In this document: positions 27,185-36,865 of the stretch, one piece after another
How the letters are laid out: every line of letters starts with the position of its first letter
Position numbering within the stretch: position 1 is the stretch's first letter
Source of the DNA: Faecalibacterium sp. I4-3-84
GTDB taxonomy: Bacteria; Bacillota; Clostridia; Oscillospirales; Ruminococcaceae
Length of the DNA: 64,000 nucleotides
Direction: 5' to 3'
Assembly (NCBI RefSeq): GCF_023347255.1
Contig: NZ_CP094466.1
Location: 2,666,001 to 2,730,000, forward strand
Notes under the pieces: generated by a model
The model's input: the letters and a program-made list of their open reading frames with translations, nothing else
Database searches by the model: none
Told to the model about the DNA's origin: nothing
Made by a program: the position numbers and the translations under genes

Positions 27185-28370
27185 GATGAACCTCCTCTAG
27201 TTGGGTTAAAACAGATACGCCAACCGCGTTGGCCAGCTTTACTGGAACTGCATTACCAATTTGGCGCATACTCTCCGTCCACGATGCAACAAACTTATAA
27301 TCATCGGGGAAAGTCTGGATTCTTGCACTTTCACGAACCGTATAATACCGCACTTCACCAGAATCCAAAACCAGCATATTTTCTCCACCGGGAACACCGT
27401 GTGCGCCAGCCTTGATGGTTTTTGAAGGCTCATCTAGCACCGAGCCAGAGTGACCGGGATAGCTTTTAGCTCCTGCACGGAAGATGTGATTATCAAATTT
27501 TTGCGCATCGTTGCTTCGAGGGTCGGGTAAATCATGTAGCGCATCTCTGACGGTTTGCCAAGGAAACAGCTTTTTATCGGTACATTCAATAGCTGTGCGA
27601 ACAGACCGCTCCATGTTTTTTGACAATGGCGATTCAGATGGTTTCAACAACTTGTGCTGCTCCCAGTAATCACCGGTAATCCATTTGGAATAAAGCAACG
27701 CTTCTTTAGAGTGTGTAGCTTTCGGAAAAGACCATTTTGCATCTATATCTTTTCTAAAGCCAACAATAACCACCCTGTGCCTGAGCTGGGGAACGCCATA
27801 ATCGGCAGCATTCAACAGCCTAAATACAACATTATACTCGCAATCATCGTGACTGCTAGATGTGTGATGCTTTTCCAATAGTTCACGATGCTCTTCCCAA
27901 GTCATTCCAGCTGGCTTTTGGATGCTCGGATATGTCAACTGCAAAATAATATAACTGAAGTATAGGCTGAATGATTTTCTTAACAGTCCCTTGACATTTT
28001 CAAAGATAAAGACTTCGGGCATGATTTCTCTGACAGCCCGAACAGCTTCAGGAAACATATCACGCTTGTCATTATAGGCTTGAGCCTTTCCTCCCATAGA
28101 GAACGGCTGGCAGGGTGGGCCACCAGATACCATATTGATTTTTCCAGATAACCCATCATAGCAAACCGCACGAACATCCGCTTGATGGACATTCCACGAT
28201 TCAATGCCTTTGTATCCAGCCTGAATGTTCGCCCTAATATTATCACAGGAATCTTTATCCCACTCATACAAAGCAGTGTGGTGGAATCCTGCTTTCTGCA
28301 AGCCAAGTGCCAAGCCACCTGTTCCGCAGAAAAGCTCGATTGACCTATTCTGTTGCACCTGACTACGCAT
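27171..28370 (-). CDS. C5-cytosine DNA methyltransferase, partner of the Eco29kI-like enzyme
   Basis: A 399-aa m5C methyltransferase: motif I ELFCGTGGLALG (12-23), motif IV GGPPCQPFSMGG with catalytic Cys87, motif VI FENVKG (about 123), motif VIII QLRHRVVIVG and late motifs RIQTFPDDY and QIGNAVPVKLA. It precedes the endonuclease gene in the same leftward operon, the safe order in which protection is made first. A good promoter lies 40-70 bp upstream of its ATG. Confidence 0.93.
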   Translation of the reverse strand: MRSQVQQNRSIELFCGTGGLALGLQKAGFHHTALYEWDKDSCDNIRANIQAGYKGIESWNVHQADVRAVCYDGLSGKINMVSGGPPCQPFSMGGKAQAYNDKRDMFPEAVRAVREIMPEVFIFENVKGLLRKSFSLYFSYIILQLTYPSIQKPAGMTWEEHRELLEKHHTSSSHDDCEYNVVFRLLNAADYGVPQLRHRVVIVGFRKDIDAKWSFPKATHSKEALLYSKWITGDYWEQHKLLKPSESPLSKNMERSVRTAIECTDKKLFPWQTVRDALHDLPDPRSNDAQKFDNHIFRAGAKSYPGHSGSVLDEPSKTIKAGAHGVPGGENMLVLDSGEVRYYTVRESARIQTFPDDYKFVASWTESMRQIGNAVPVKLANAVGVSVLTQLEEVHHAKK

Positions 28371-28409
28371 CTCTCAACCATCCTCCAAGATAAAATGACA
28401 TACAATATT

Positions 28410-28438
28410 AGTATATCGCATCCCCAACGATATTGCAA
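28410..28438 (-). promoter_or_regulatory. Sigma-A promoter for the type II RM operon
   Basis: Read leftward: TTGCAA, 17 bp, TATACT; ATG of the methyltransferase is 40 bp downstream of the -10. Confidence 0.6.
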
Positions 28439-28484
28439 CATAAAGCAGAGGACTTCCGCTTTTTTATCAAAAAAACACGTTTAA

Positions 28485-28513
28485 TTGAACATTTCCAAGA
28501 GGTGTGGTATAAT
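28485..28513 (+). promoter_or_regulatory. Sigma-A promoter for the gene at 28561
   Basis: TTGAAC, 17 bp, TATAAT with a TG just upstream of the -10 (extended -10). It is divergent from the methyltransferase promoter. Confidence 0.6.
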
Positions 28514-28560
28514 GAACTCCCCCTATTCGTACAACCAACCTCTGACCAAAGGAGCAAACA

Positions 28561-29739
28561 TTGAAACTATTTGCAATCGGAAATGGAAGCGTATCGGATT
28601 ACTTAAGAAGCAACATCAGTTCATTAAAAGATAAAATCGCTTCATACACTGACGAACAGATAATGAACAGCGATTTTGATGAATGGGTTGAATATCTTAC
28701 GAAAAAGTATCAGGTTGAACCTATTACCTTTTTCGTTAATGCAACTACAAGAAGTTTGCATGAAACAACCATTCAACAGTACAATCCATGGAGCAGGATG
28801 GGAAGTGCCTATGGAGAGCCTGAATATTACAACTTGGATGGCTATAACATTGACTTCAAAATTCCCTTTGCTGGTGATTCGGTTCTTCTTAAATGCCAAC
28901 CGTCCACTTATACATTCACAAGTTATGAAATCGTAGACTTTCAACGCTCGACAGAGAGTAGCTATGGCTATATCACAATTCGCTTGTCTTATACAAACCA
29001 AGAAATAAAATCTTTTGGTGAGCAGCTAGAAGAAAAGATTGACACCGCTTTCAAAAACCGATTCAAAAATTTTGAAGAAACGAGTGGCTATGTAAACAAC
29101 GAAGTTCGCAGCTATAATGAGCAGTTGGAATCAACAGTTCGGCAACTGTTAAATGAACGGAAAAATAAAGCATCAGACTTCTTTTCAATTAGCAAGGCAT
29201 TGAAAATTCCACTCAATCTAAACTCGTCTGCACCTAATTTGACTCCTATTCCCTTAAAGAAACCACATCGGGCAAACCTGAACGAACCTAAGCAGCACGC
29301 ACCCGAAAAGCAATTCTTGAAGCGCAATGGTCGAGGTTGCGATGATAACCGGCTTGTTCATGCGTTTGCTGTACAGCAGCACCGGCACAAGATAGCCAAA
29401 GGACTTTCCAATGCCCACGCCAGCTTCAATCGCAAAATGCTGATCGTTTATGAGGGCGTCCACAATCTCAAAGGACATATCCTGCTGCCCTTCACGCATT
29501 TCCAAGCCATGCTGCGGGGCTTCATCCCAAAAGAAGGTGCTGACTTGCTCACTCATGGAGTACAGCTCTGCTTTTCTGCGCTTTTTCCGTTCCTCCGATG
29601 TATTGAATCCAAAATAGAATCTGTTGTCCATCCATATTCCTCCCGGAATAGAAACCAAGGCTATCCGCGTTTCAGCTCAATGCTGACGTTTCCGTTCTCG
29701 TCGATAGTCAGCGTCATGTGCCTGATGTGCTTCTCATAG
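28561..29739 (+). pseudogene. RM-associated hypothetical protein, 3'-truncated
   Basis: Starts at TTG 28561 after AAAGGAG. About 247 codons look like a real gene: charged, AT-rich, with a long coiled-coil stretch (about 155-205) and an LTPIPLKK segment. I do not recognise the family. From about 29300 the frame runs antisense over a DinG-like helicase fragment, so the last 145 codons are accidental. The gene diverges from the methyltransferase and may be an accessory of the restriction module whose C-terminus was removed at the segment border. Confidence 0.6.
29254..29631 (-). pseudogene. DinG-like helicase, N-terminal fragment
   Basis: From ATG 29631 (RBS GGGAGG) the protein begins MDNRFYFGFNTSEERKKRR and shows REGQQDMSFEIVDAL (Q-motif-like) and the P-loop EAGVGIGKSFGYLVPVLLY, followed by IIATSTIALQE, all typical of DinG/XPD-type helicases. 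Homology stops at about 29310, where the border with the type II RM segment lies. Only about 107 of the usual 650-900 residues remain, so it cannot work as a helicase. Confidence 0.78.
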
Positions 29740-31052
29740 AACTGCCGCCGCTCTGCGGGAGACATTTCGATCCTCGTGTTTCGCAGAGCTGTATCAAACA
29801 TATCGTTGACATTCAGGTGAACGGAGTTGTCAATCCAGCGGTACATCTCCTTGAACAGTGCGTTTTTCTTGATGTCCTCGCTGTTGCCGGAGTAGAAGTC
29901 ATCCAGATAGCAGTAGAATATCCCAGATTCTGAAAGTGCCGCCTTCATATCCGGTCCGCATTTTTCCCGCTCAATCATGACAAGGAATCTGGCGTCCGGT
30001 AAGGAAGAGATCAGCCCCCAGTAGTCGGAATCGCTTGAGACGATGACGAAGGAATCCACTTGCTTCTGGTAGTGTTCCTGACAGGCTCTTGCGGTGAGCT
30101 TGATGTCTACCAGTGATTTGTTCTGCTTGATCCGCTCAATCATGATATGTTCAACGGGGATGCGGGTGTAGTTTTCAAGAATCCGCCATGCCGTAGCGGT
30201 GTGTACATCATCAAAGAGAATGATCGCCGTAATCTTCTGCATGACCTCATAATCAAGATTTTTGAGCGTGGCGCACAGCTTGTACGGGTCGGAGTTTTCG
30301 CAGTCCACTACCAATACGGTCTTCTCACTGTCATCTATGAAGTCGTAGATATTGTTTTTTACAAAAGCCCCTGCATCGGAGACTTTACTGTATTCCGTGA
30401 AGGCGTCGCAATGCCATTGATAAAGCAGGGTAGCAAACTTCTTGTCATTATAGAGGACATTACCCTCGTCCATCGGTACCCAGTTGATGTACATTTGATA
30501 GGGGTAGTAGGAGAGACTTGCGTAATAGATGTCCGCAGCATCTTTCGTTCCGTCCTCTGTCAAGCCGTTTGGCATAATGAACAGCTCTTTTATGTACGCC
30601 CAGTTAATCCAGATTGGAAAGAGGCTTTTGCAGTTGTTAATGCGGTCTGAAATCAGCCGGTTGATCTCGATAATGTGGTGGCAGAGCTTTGTACTCGACT
30701 TTTTAATAAAGCTGATTCCGTCATTTGAAAGCTGCTGCATACTGGACATTGGAAGGATCTCAGGCATCGAAAGAAGCCCACGGTATTCCATCCGCATGAT
30801 GTCATTTATTTTCCGGTAGTTGCGCTCAATGGCGGTGCGGATGATACATAGATTACGAATGATACGGGCATTTTTATCCTGTTCAAGCCGGTTGTATATC
30901 TCTATCTTCGGCGGCTCGTGTTCATTTTGGAAAATACGAAGCGGGACGCCGATCAGGTAAGCGACCTTTGACACAAGCTCATAGGTGCTGTCTTTGTAGG
31001 CAATCTGTTCTCCGGCATATTCGATGCCATTCAACATGACTGAATTGCCCAT
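29661..31052 (-). CDS. NYN-domain (PIN-like) putative ribonuclease
   Basis: A 463-aa protein. The central region (about 240-385) has a NYN/PIN-like pattern: TVLVVDCENSDPYKL (acidic DxE), IKQNKSLVDIKLTARACQEH (Asp), and FVIVSSDSDYWGLI (DSD). These acidic residues form the metal site of NYN nucleases. The N-terminal 230 residues are helical and unassigned. It lies 29 bp upstream of the helicase fragment in the same direction, and the two may once have worked together. RBS AAAGGAG before ATG 31052. Confidence 0.75.
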   Translation of the reverse strand: MGNSVMLNGIEYAGEQIAYKDSTYELVSKVAYLIGVPLRIFQNEHEPPKIEIYNRLEQDKNARIIRNLCIIRTAIERNYRKINDIMRMEYRGLLSMPEILPMSSMQQLSNDGISFIKKSSTKLCHHIIEINRLISDRINNCKSLFPIWINWAYIKELFIMPNGLTEDGTKDAADIYYASLSYYPYQMYINWVPMDEGNVLYNDKKFATLLYQWHCDAFTEYSKVSDAGAFVKNNIYDFIDDSEKTVLVVDCENSDPYKLCATLKNLDYEVMQKITAIILFDDVHTATAWRILENYTRIPVEHIMIERIKQNKSLVDIKLTARACQEHYQKQVDSFVIVSSDSDYWGLISSLPDARFLVMIEREKCGPDMKAALSESGIFYCYLDDFYSGNSEDIKKNALFKEMYRWIDNSVHLNVNDMFDTALRNTRIEMSPAERRQFYEKHIRHMTLTIDENGNVSIELKRG

Positions 31053-31078
31053 GATCTACTCCTTTCTCGTAGGGGGAG

Positions 31079-34000
31079 TTAAGCGGTCATTACATTGTCC
31101 GTCCACATCTCACACTGGCTCATGACAGTCTGGACAGCATCATCCATACCCTCTGGCGGATATTTGTGTTTTTTCAGCAACCTTTTGACCAGGCGGCGCA
31201 TTCCAGCTCTTGCGCTCTCTTTCTTTTGCCAGTCTATTGTCTGGTTTTTGCGAAGCAAATCTGTCAGTTCTTTCGTGATAGCAATAAGCTCGTCATGCTC
31301 GTAAAAGTCCTTGATTGCTTGCGGCTTTGTGAGGGCATCATAGAAAGCAAGCTCGTCCGCTGTCAATCCGAGTTTTTCACCCTCGGCGGCAGCAGCGGCA
31401 ATGTCTTTCGCCAGCTTGAGTAATTCTTGAATGACTTCCTCGTTGGTCAACATTCCGTTCAAATAGCGGTTCATTGCGCTCTGAATGATTTCGGAGAACT
31501 TCTCGGATTTGACAATGTTTGTACGACGATAAACAGATACTTGTTCAGCAATCAGCTTTTTCAGAAGTTCGACTGCCAGATTCTTCTCCTTCATGTTTGC
31601 CACTTCTTCAAGGAACTTCGGATCGAACAACGAAAACTCAGTCTGGACATCGGAGAAGAGGTTGATAACGCCTTCGCTCTTGATGCTGTGCTTCAATAGC
31701 TCGTTAATGCGCTCATTTACTTCCGGAAGCGTAAACTTCTTTCCGGTACCGCCTGAAACCAAGCGCACGGTCATTGTTCTTACGGACTCGAAGAAAGCCG
31801 CCTCCATGCGAGTTTGCTCGTCTACCAAACTGCTGCACAGCGAAAGTGCCTGCTTGAGAAGTAGCGCTTCTTTGATAAACACATTCTGTGTCTTCTCATT
31901 GTCGGGAAGATCGTACTCTGCAACACTCTTGCCGAGTATGAAGTTCACGCCGCCGCTGATAAGCTTTGCACGGTCGAGGTCGCTTCCGGTCATGAATTTC
32001 TCATAACTGAATCCGTGGAACAAATCTCTGCAAATAGAGAGCTTTTCAAGGAACTTCGGATATGCAGCCTTGCTTACATCTGTATCACCATAGTTCTTCT
32101 TGTCTCTGGCAGTATAGTCGTTCATTGCCTGTTTCAGTGCAGCCGCAATACCGACGTAATCAACAACCAAACCGCCTTCTTTATCTTTGAAGACACGATT
32201 GACGCGGGCGATAGCTTGCATCAGGTTGTGTCCAGCCATTGGCTTATAGACATACATCGTAGCGAGGGAGGGAACATCAAAGCCGGTCAGCCACATATCC
32301 ACGACGATAGCGATTTTCAGCGGGGAGTTATTGTCTTTGAATTTCCGCGCCATATCGTCCTTATGAGCTTTGTTGCCGATAATCTCACGCCATTCTTCGG
32401 GATCGTTATTGCCTTGCGTCATGACCACTGCAATCTTTTCCGTCCACGCTGGGCGTAGCTCAAGAATGCGCTTATAAATCTTCATTGCTATGGGACGCGA
32501 ATAAGCAACGATCATCGCCTTGCCGGTTAGGATATTCTCACGGTAATTCTCGTAATGATCAAGAATGTCATTTACCAAGGAATTGATCGTCTGGTCGGCA
32601 CCGAGGATTGCTTCCATCTGACCAAGTTCCTTTTTGCTCTTTTCAATGACATACGGATCGGCGTTGTCAGCCATAATGTCATACTCATTATCGATCAGAT
32701 GGAGGGTGTTCTCGTCGAGTTTCAGGTGAATCACACGGCTCTCGTAGTAGACGGGTCTGGTCGCGCCATCTTCAACTGCCTGAGTCATATCATAGATGTC
32801 GATGTAATCACCGAAGACCTCTCGTGTACTGCGATCTTTTGTGGAGATCGGTGTTCCGGTGAATCCAATGTAGGTCGCATTAGGAAGCGTGTCTCTTATA
32901 ATGCGGGCAGTGCCTATAACGGTTTTCGCCTCGACTTCGCCGTTGTCCTTCTGCTTGACCACAACCTTCTCATTAAGACCATATTGCCCACGATGCGCTT
33001 CATCAGCCATCACGATAATGTTCCGGCGTTCCGAAAGAGCTTCGTTGCTTTCTTCAAACTTCTGCATGGTCGTGAAGATTATGCCGTTTGCCTGTCTGTT
33101 TGCAAGCAGTTCTTTGAGATTCTTGCGGCTCTCAGCGTGCTGCGGCGTTTGCCGGAGGAAGTCCTTGCAGCGGGCAAATTGTCCGTAAAGCTGGTCGTCC
33201 AGATCGTTACGGTCGGTAATGACAACGATAGTGGGGCTTTCTAACGCTTCTTGCAGATAATGAGCATAGAAGACCATAGACAACGATTTTCCGCTGCCCT
33301 GTGTATGCCAGAAGACGCCACCCTTACCGTCCGTCACGGTTGCGTGTTTTGTAGACTCAATCGCCTTTTTGACTGCGAAATACTGATGATACCCGGCGAG
33401 TATCTTGAAAGTATTCTGTCCATCCACATTAAAGCAGATGAAGTTTTTCACGATGTCAAGGAAGCGGGTCTTCTCAAACAGTCCTACAAAGAATGTGTCA
33501 AATGATGCGTGTTGCGTATTCTCATAGCTGCCGTCTGTTGTTTTCCACTCCATAAAGCGGTCTTCGCCGGACGTGATTGTACCAGCCTTTGAAGTGGTCA
33601 AGTCGCTCATGACACATACCGCATTATAAATGAACATAGAGGGGATCTCATACATATAGTTCCGGAGCTGGCGGTATGCTGCGGAAGCGTCGGTTTCCTC
33701 GCGGGACGGAGACTTCAACTCCACAATGACGAGCGGGAGACCATTGACAAAGAGAATCACATCTGGTCTTTTTTCGGAGTTCTCAATGAAAGTCCATTGA
33801 TTCGCAACTGTGAACTCGTTACTGGCAGGATTTTTGAAGTCTACAAGGTAAACAAGGGTAGAGCGTTCTTCACCCTTGTCATAGTATTTTACCGGGACTC
33901 CGTTTTGGAGGTAGTCCATAAATACCATGTTCTTCTGCAAGAGCGTTCCGGTTTCAAAGTTCTTGAGCTTATAGGTTGCCTCCGTCAGAGCATCCATTGG

Positions 34001-34168
34001 CAAGTTTTTGTTGATTCGCTGCAAAGAGGGCAGCAGGACATCCTCATAAAGCGGAGAGTGATAATCGCGCTCCACATCCGGTCCATAGACATAGGTATAT
34101 CCAAGCTCCTCATTGAGAAGCTGCAAGACGGCATTCTCATAATTTGATTCGGTAAAATAGCCCGACAT
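31079..34168 (-). CDS. hsdR: Type I restriction enzyme R subunit (motor and nuclease)
   Basis: A full-length 1029-aa HsdR of the EcoR124 type. N-terminal nuclease: Asp136 in RPDVILF and ExK at 150-152 in IVELKSPS. Motor: Walker A TQGSGKS (289-295), DEAH 389-392, GFTGTP (435-440), and late motifs (IVVDMWLTGFDVPSLATMYVYKP, LMQAIARVNR). It cleaves unmethylated DNA after translocation with HsdM and HsdS. It is the last gene of the leftward hsd cluster, 16 bp after the 500-aa gene. RBS AGGGAG. Confidence 0.95.
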   Translation of the reverse strand: MSGYFTESNYENAVLQLLNEELGYTYVYGPDVERDYHSPLYEDVLLPSLQRINKNLPMDALTEATYKLKNFETGTLLQKNMVFMDYLQNGVPVKYYDKGEERSTLVYLVDFKNPASNEFTVANQWTFIENSEKRPDVILFVNGLPLVIVELKSPSREETDASAAYRQLRNYMYEIPSMFIYNAVCVMSDLTTSKAGTITSGEDRFMEWKTTDGSYENTQHASFDTFFVGLFEKTRFLDIVKNFICFNVDGQNTFKILAGYHQYFAVKKAIESTKHATVTDGKGGVFWHTQGSGKSLSMVFYAHYLQEALESPTIVVITDRNDLDDQLYGQFARCKDFLRQTPQHAESRKNLKELLANRQANGIIFTTMQKFEESNEALSERRNIIVMADEAHRGQYGLNEKVVVKQKDNGEVEAKTVIGTARIIRDTLPNATYIGFTGTPISTKDRSTREVFGDYIDIYDMTQAVEDGATRPVYYESRVIHLKLDENTLHLIDNEYDIMADNADPYVIEKSKKELGQMEAILGADQTINSLVNDILDHYENYRENILTGKAMIVAYSRPIAMKIYKRILELRPAWTEKIAVVMTQGNNDPEEWREIIGNKAHKDDMARKFKDNNSPLKIAIVVDMWLTGFDVPSLATMYVYKPMAGHNLMQAIARVNRVFKDKEGGLVVDYVGIAAALKQAMNDYTARDKKNYGDTDVSKAAYPKFLEKLSICRDLFHGFSYEKFMTGSDLDRAKLISGGVNFILGKSVAEYDLPDNEKTQNVFIKEALLLKQALSLCSSLVDEQTRMEAAFFESVRTMTVRLVSGGTGKKFTLPEVNERINELLKHSIKSEGVINLFSDVQTEFSLFDPKFLEEVANMKEKNLAVELLKKLIAEQVSVYRRTNIVKSEKFSEIIQSAMNRYLNGMLTNEEVIQELLKLAKDIAAAAAEGEKLGLTADELAFYDALTKPQAIKDFYEHDELIAITKELTDLLRKNQTIDWQKKESARAGMRRLVKRLLKKHKYPPEGMDDAVQTVMSQCEMWTDNVMTA

Positions 34169-34184
34169 TTGTACTCAACTCCCT

Positions 34185-35687
34185 CTATATAATATCCGCA
34201 TAGATGCGGTTTTCAGCTTTTGTGAAGATTACCTCAGCAGGAAATAAATCTTCTCCTGTATTTGCCATTGAAACCAGCGTCATTGCCCATTCGTTCAACT
34301 GTACAGGCAGCCTATAACATAGATTTTCAGGTGATGCCTCAACAGTGACTAATGGGATGCCGCCCTTTGCAATACCGACAGAAAGAACTACAAAGGCGTT
34401 TTTTCCTTTGGTGAGTTCCAGAATGGGTTGTCTGTCTACATCGTGATAAACTTTTGCGCCGCGTCGATTCCTAAAAAAACCCTTTTCTTGATCTTTCACC
34501 GGCTCAACAGGCAGCTTATTTTTCATCTGCTCAAAATGGGTTTCAAGTCTTTGGCAGATGCAGCTATTACAATACTCCGGTTGCATATCAAAGTCTTGTT
34601 CGATGTCTTTAGCTGAATTGAAATGATTCATGAAATCCAGCAGTCCCAAAAAGCTAACAAGGTCATCTGAATAATTACCGGCATAGACCTTATACCAATC
34701 ATTGTTGATCTCAAACACGATATGAAAAAGCTGCTTGTATAGCTGTAACTGCCCATCGGTTAGTCTGAACCATTCTTTGCTAAGAAGAGTCTTCGCAATG
34801 CGGGGACTGTCCTGCGTCGGTGTCAAGGAATGGTATAGCGATTTCATCAGTTTGCCGATAATTCCTACCAGCATATCAGCCATTCTAATTCCAAAGTGGT
34901 CTATCGAGTCTGCCTCTTCGCAATTCTTCAAACTGGCTTCTTTCGCGGCAATGAGAGTTTTGCTTTCGGCTCCTGCTTCACCTTCCTTGTCAAGCAAGAC
35001 TGAATAATCAAGAATGCCCTTGCTGCTCAGGAAATTTCCAAACCCGACAAACTGCAAATGGTAGTCCCAAGCGAGGGACTGCGGAACATCGACGTTATTC
35101 AGGACATAAAGGACGGCTTCAAATGCCGTGTTTTCCTGCGCCTTCAATTCGCGGTTTTCTTTGTTACGACTAATCCGGTTCGTCAAGAATGTCATTAACG
35201 CAGCTACAAACTCCGCCGGACTTTTATACAGGCTTTCAATTACCTCTGTGGGTCGGTATGTAACTATCGCTTTGACTATTGAGTAGCGTGCAGCGTCCAT
35301 ATCAAAGAAGACGCTATTGCGATAGCCTTTGAAAATCTGGGTGATAACGTATTCGATTTTGCTTGCACAGAACAGATAGATATAGCTGTTCTCATCAAAG
35401 ATGGAGAAGAAATCTCCAAGCAGCTTTACATTTGCTTCGTTGAGAGAGGCAAATCCATGAACTAACTGCTTCGGCTTTATCGTTCCGCTTTTCAGCTCTC
35501 CTTTTTTCTTCCTATCAGCGTATTTTTCTTCAAAAGCATGATAACGCTGTTCAAAAGCTGTTTCGTGATCGCTGCGCCACCCAATAATAGCTGCCAGAAA
35601 ACCATCATAATACGTCTCGCCAGTAACGGTTGAGAGATTGATGACCCTGCTATGCTCAGACTCATCGTAGTAAAAGCAGTATTGCAT
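34185..35687 (-). CDS. DUF3800-like protein within the hsd cluster
   Basis: A 500-aa protein that starts with YYFYYDES-like sequence (CFYYDESEHSRVINL), the acidic signature of DUF3800 proteins, which are thought to have an RNase H-like fold. The middle is helical (NRISRNKENRELKAQENTAFEAVLYVLNNV). A cysteine pair (CNSCICQ) lies at about 375. It sits between hsdS and hsdR with short spacers (35 and 16 bp), so it should be co-expressed with the restriction enzyme. Whether it is a fourth subunit, a repair factor or a passenger is not known. Confidence 0.6.
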   Translation of the reverse strand: MQYCFYYDESEHSRVINLSTVTGETYYDGFLAAIIGWRSDHETAFEQRYHAFEEKYADRKKKGELKSGTIKPKQLVHGFASLNEANVKLLGDFFSIFDENSYIYLFCASKIEYVITQIFKGYRNSVFFDMDAARYSIVKAIVTYRPTEVIESLYKSPAEFVAALMTFLTNRISRNKENRELKAQENTAFEAVLYVLNNVDVPQSLAWDYHLQFVGFGNFLSSKGILDYSVLLDKEGEAGAESKTLIAAKEASLKNCEEADSIDHFGIRMADMLVGIIGKLMKSLYHSLTPTQDSPRIAKTLLSKEWFRLTDGQLQLYKQLFHIVFEINNDWYKVYAGNYSDDLVSFLGLLDFMNHFNSAKDIEQDFDMQPEYCNSCICQRLETHFEQMKNKLPVEPVKDQEKGFFRNRRGAKVYHDVDRQPILELTKGKNAFVVLSVGIAKGGIPLVTVEASPENLCYRLPVQLNEWAMTLVSMANTGEDLFPAEVIFTKAENRIYADII

Positions 35688-35703
35688 CTTATCCCTCCTA
35701 ACG

Positions 35704-35717
35704 TAAACGATAATTTA
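35704..35717 (+). repeat. Inversion site 1 (TAAACGATAATTTA)
   Basis: One of four exact copies of a 14-bp site in the hsdS region. This one lies just past the stop of the active hsdS and is inverted relative to the copy at 36299. Confidence 0.8.
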
Positions 35718-35722
35718 GCGGC

Positions 35723-36853
35723 TTAGAGTTGGATGTCAGAGACGTCTATCTCGCCGGACATGAGCTTCGGCAGCAGTGTATCACGCATTTGGGACAGTGC
35801 TTTCGATTGAACATCGTTTGCTTCCATAGCCTCATACATTGGCGCAACCAGAGATTCAAACTCTTCAAGGGCTGACGCGGAGGGAATGACAACTTCCATC
35901 GCATTCAATATATCCGTTGTCATGCTTGGAACGGCGGATCCAGCATTCATTGATGCGAGGTCTTTTGCCTTGACAAAGTGATATACAAACTTCGCTACAT
36001 TCGGAAGTTTCATTTCGGTGTAGAACATGGTGTCAACAGACCAAAACGGTTGATTGACATACATGACGTTGTTCAGAGTCCCTTTTCTTGGAATCAGAAC
36101 TGATTCCTTATTATACAGAGGGCGCTCAACATAGCGCATTATCCCACCAGAGCCATAGACGGGATAGATACCATCAGCTAATTTCTTGTGGTCTTTACCG
36201 TATTTTACGGTTATGAGATCAGATAGATGTCCATGCGACCATGCAGGATCAGGGTTATCAATGAACATTGAAGAGTAAATCGCCTGAGCCTGCTGCTGTA
36301 AATTATCGTTTATCTTTATGTTGTTCTCGATCTTGTCGTTTATCGTCTCTACAATGCTTGCAATTCGCCTTTGCTCTTGAAGGCTCGGCAAACAAAGACG
36401 AATTTTTTTGAAGTTTTTGAGTGGTTGCGATAACGCAGGTACTCCCGTTTGGTTAGCAAACGATAGTATCTTGTTTTGACCTTCAAATGTATGAAAGTAA
36501 AACACAAGATACGGAACATAGACCATAGAAGAATCGAAAGACACGCGGAACTGTCGTTGTGAGCAAAGGTATTCATCATACAATGAATTTTCCGGAATAT
36601 ATGCTATTTGCCCAATCGTACCACTGATTGTAACAATCACATCTCCGCGATGTGCAATCGATCTGCTCAGCGAACGAGCCTTTTCCTCTGTAACGAATTT
36701 AGTTATGTTGTCAGTGACCTTGTACCCTTTTAAGTTCGCTCCATCAATGATAGGGAAGCCACTTGGGACAAAACACTCGACTTTCAGATTTGATCCAAAT
36801 GGTCCTGCGGCTATATCTGTAATCGCAGTAGACAATTCAATTTCTTTGCCCAT
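35723..36853 (-). CDS. hsdS: Type I restriction specificity subunit, complete (N1-C1)
   Basis: A 376-aa HsdS with two target-recognition domains. Half 1 (about 1-180) ends in the conserved helix KIENNIKINDNLQQQAQAIYSS; half 2 follows and ends in LRDTLLPKLMSGEIDVSDIQL. The DNA encoding INDNL is one copy of the 14-bp inversion site (36299-36312), placing the recombination point exactly between the halves. It forms the methylase with HsdM and sets the sequence recognised. It reads from ATG 36853, 13 bp downstream of the tyrosine recombinase. Confidence 0.9.
   Translation of the reverse strand: MGKEIELSTAITDIAAGPFGSNLKVECFVPSGFPIIDGANLKGYKVTDNITKFVTEEKARSLSRSIAHRGDVIVTISGTIGQIAYIPENSLYDEYLCSQRQFRVSFDSSMVYVPYLVFYFHTFEGQNKILSFANQTGVPALSQPLKNFKKIRLCLPSLQEQRRIASIVETINDKIENNIKINDNLQQQAQAIYSSMFIDNPDPAWSHGHLSDLITVKYGKDHKKLADGIYPVYGSGGIMRYVERPLYNKESVLIPRKGTLNNVMYVNQPFWSVDTMFYTEMKLPNVAKFVYHFVKAKDLASMNAGSAVPSMTTDILNAMEVVIPSASALEEFESLVAPMYEAMEANDVQSKALSQMRDTLLPKLMSGEIDVSDIQL
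36299..36312 (-). repeat. Inversion site 2 (inside active hsdS)
   Basis: Exact copy of the 14-bp site (TAAATTATCGTTTA on the + strand) at the junction of the two HsdS halves. Confidence 0.85.
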
Positions 36854-36865
36854 CTTTACACCATC

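Noticed and set aside
28561-29739. Taking the whole 392-codon frame as one protein
   Set aside because: From about 29300 it is antisense to a DinG-like helicase fragment; the C-terminal 145 codons are therefore accidental.
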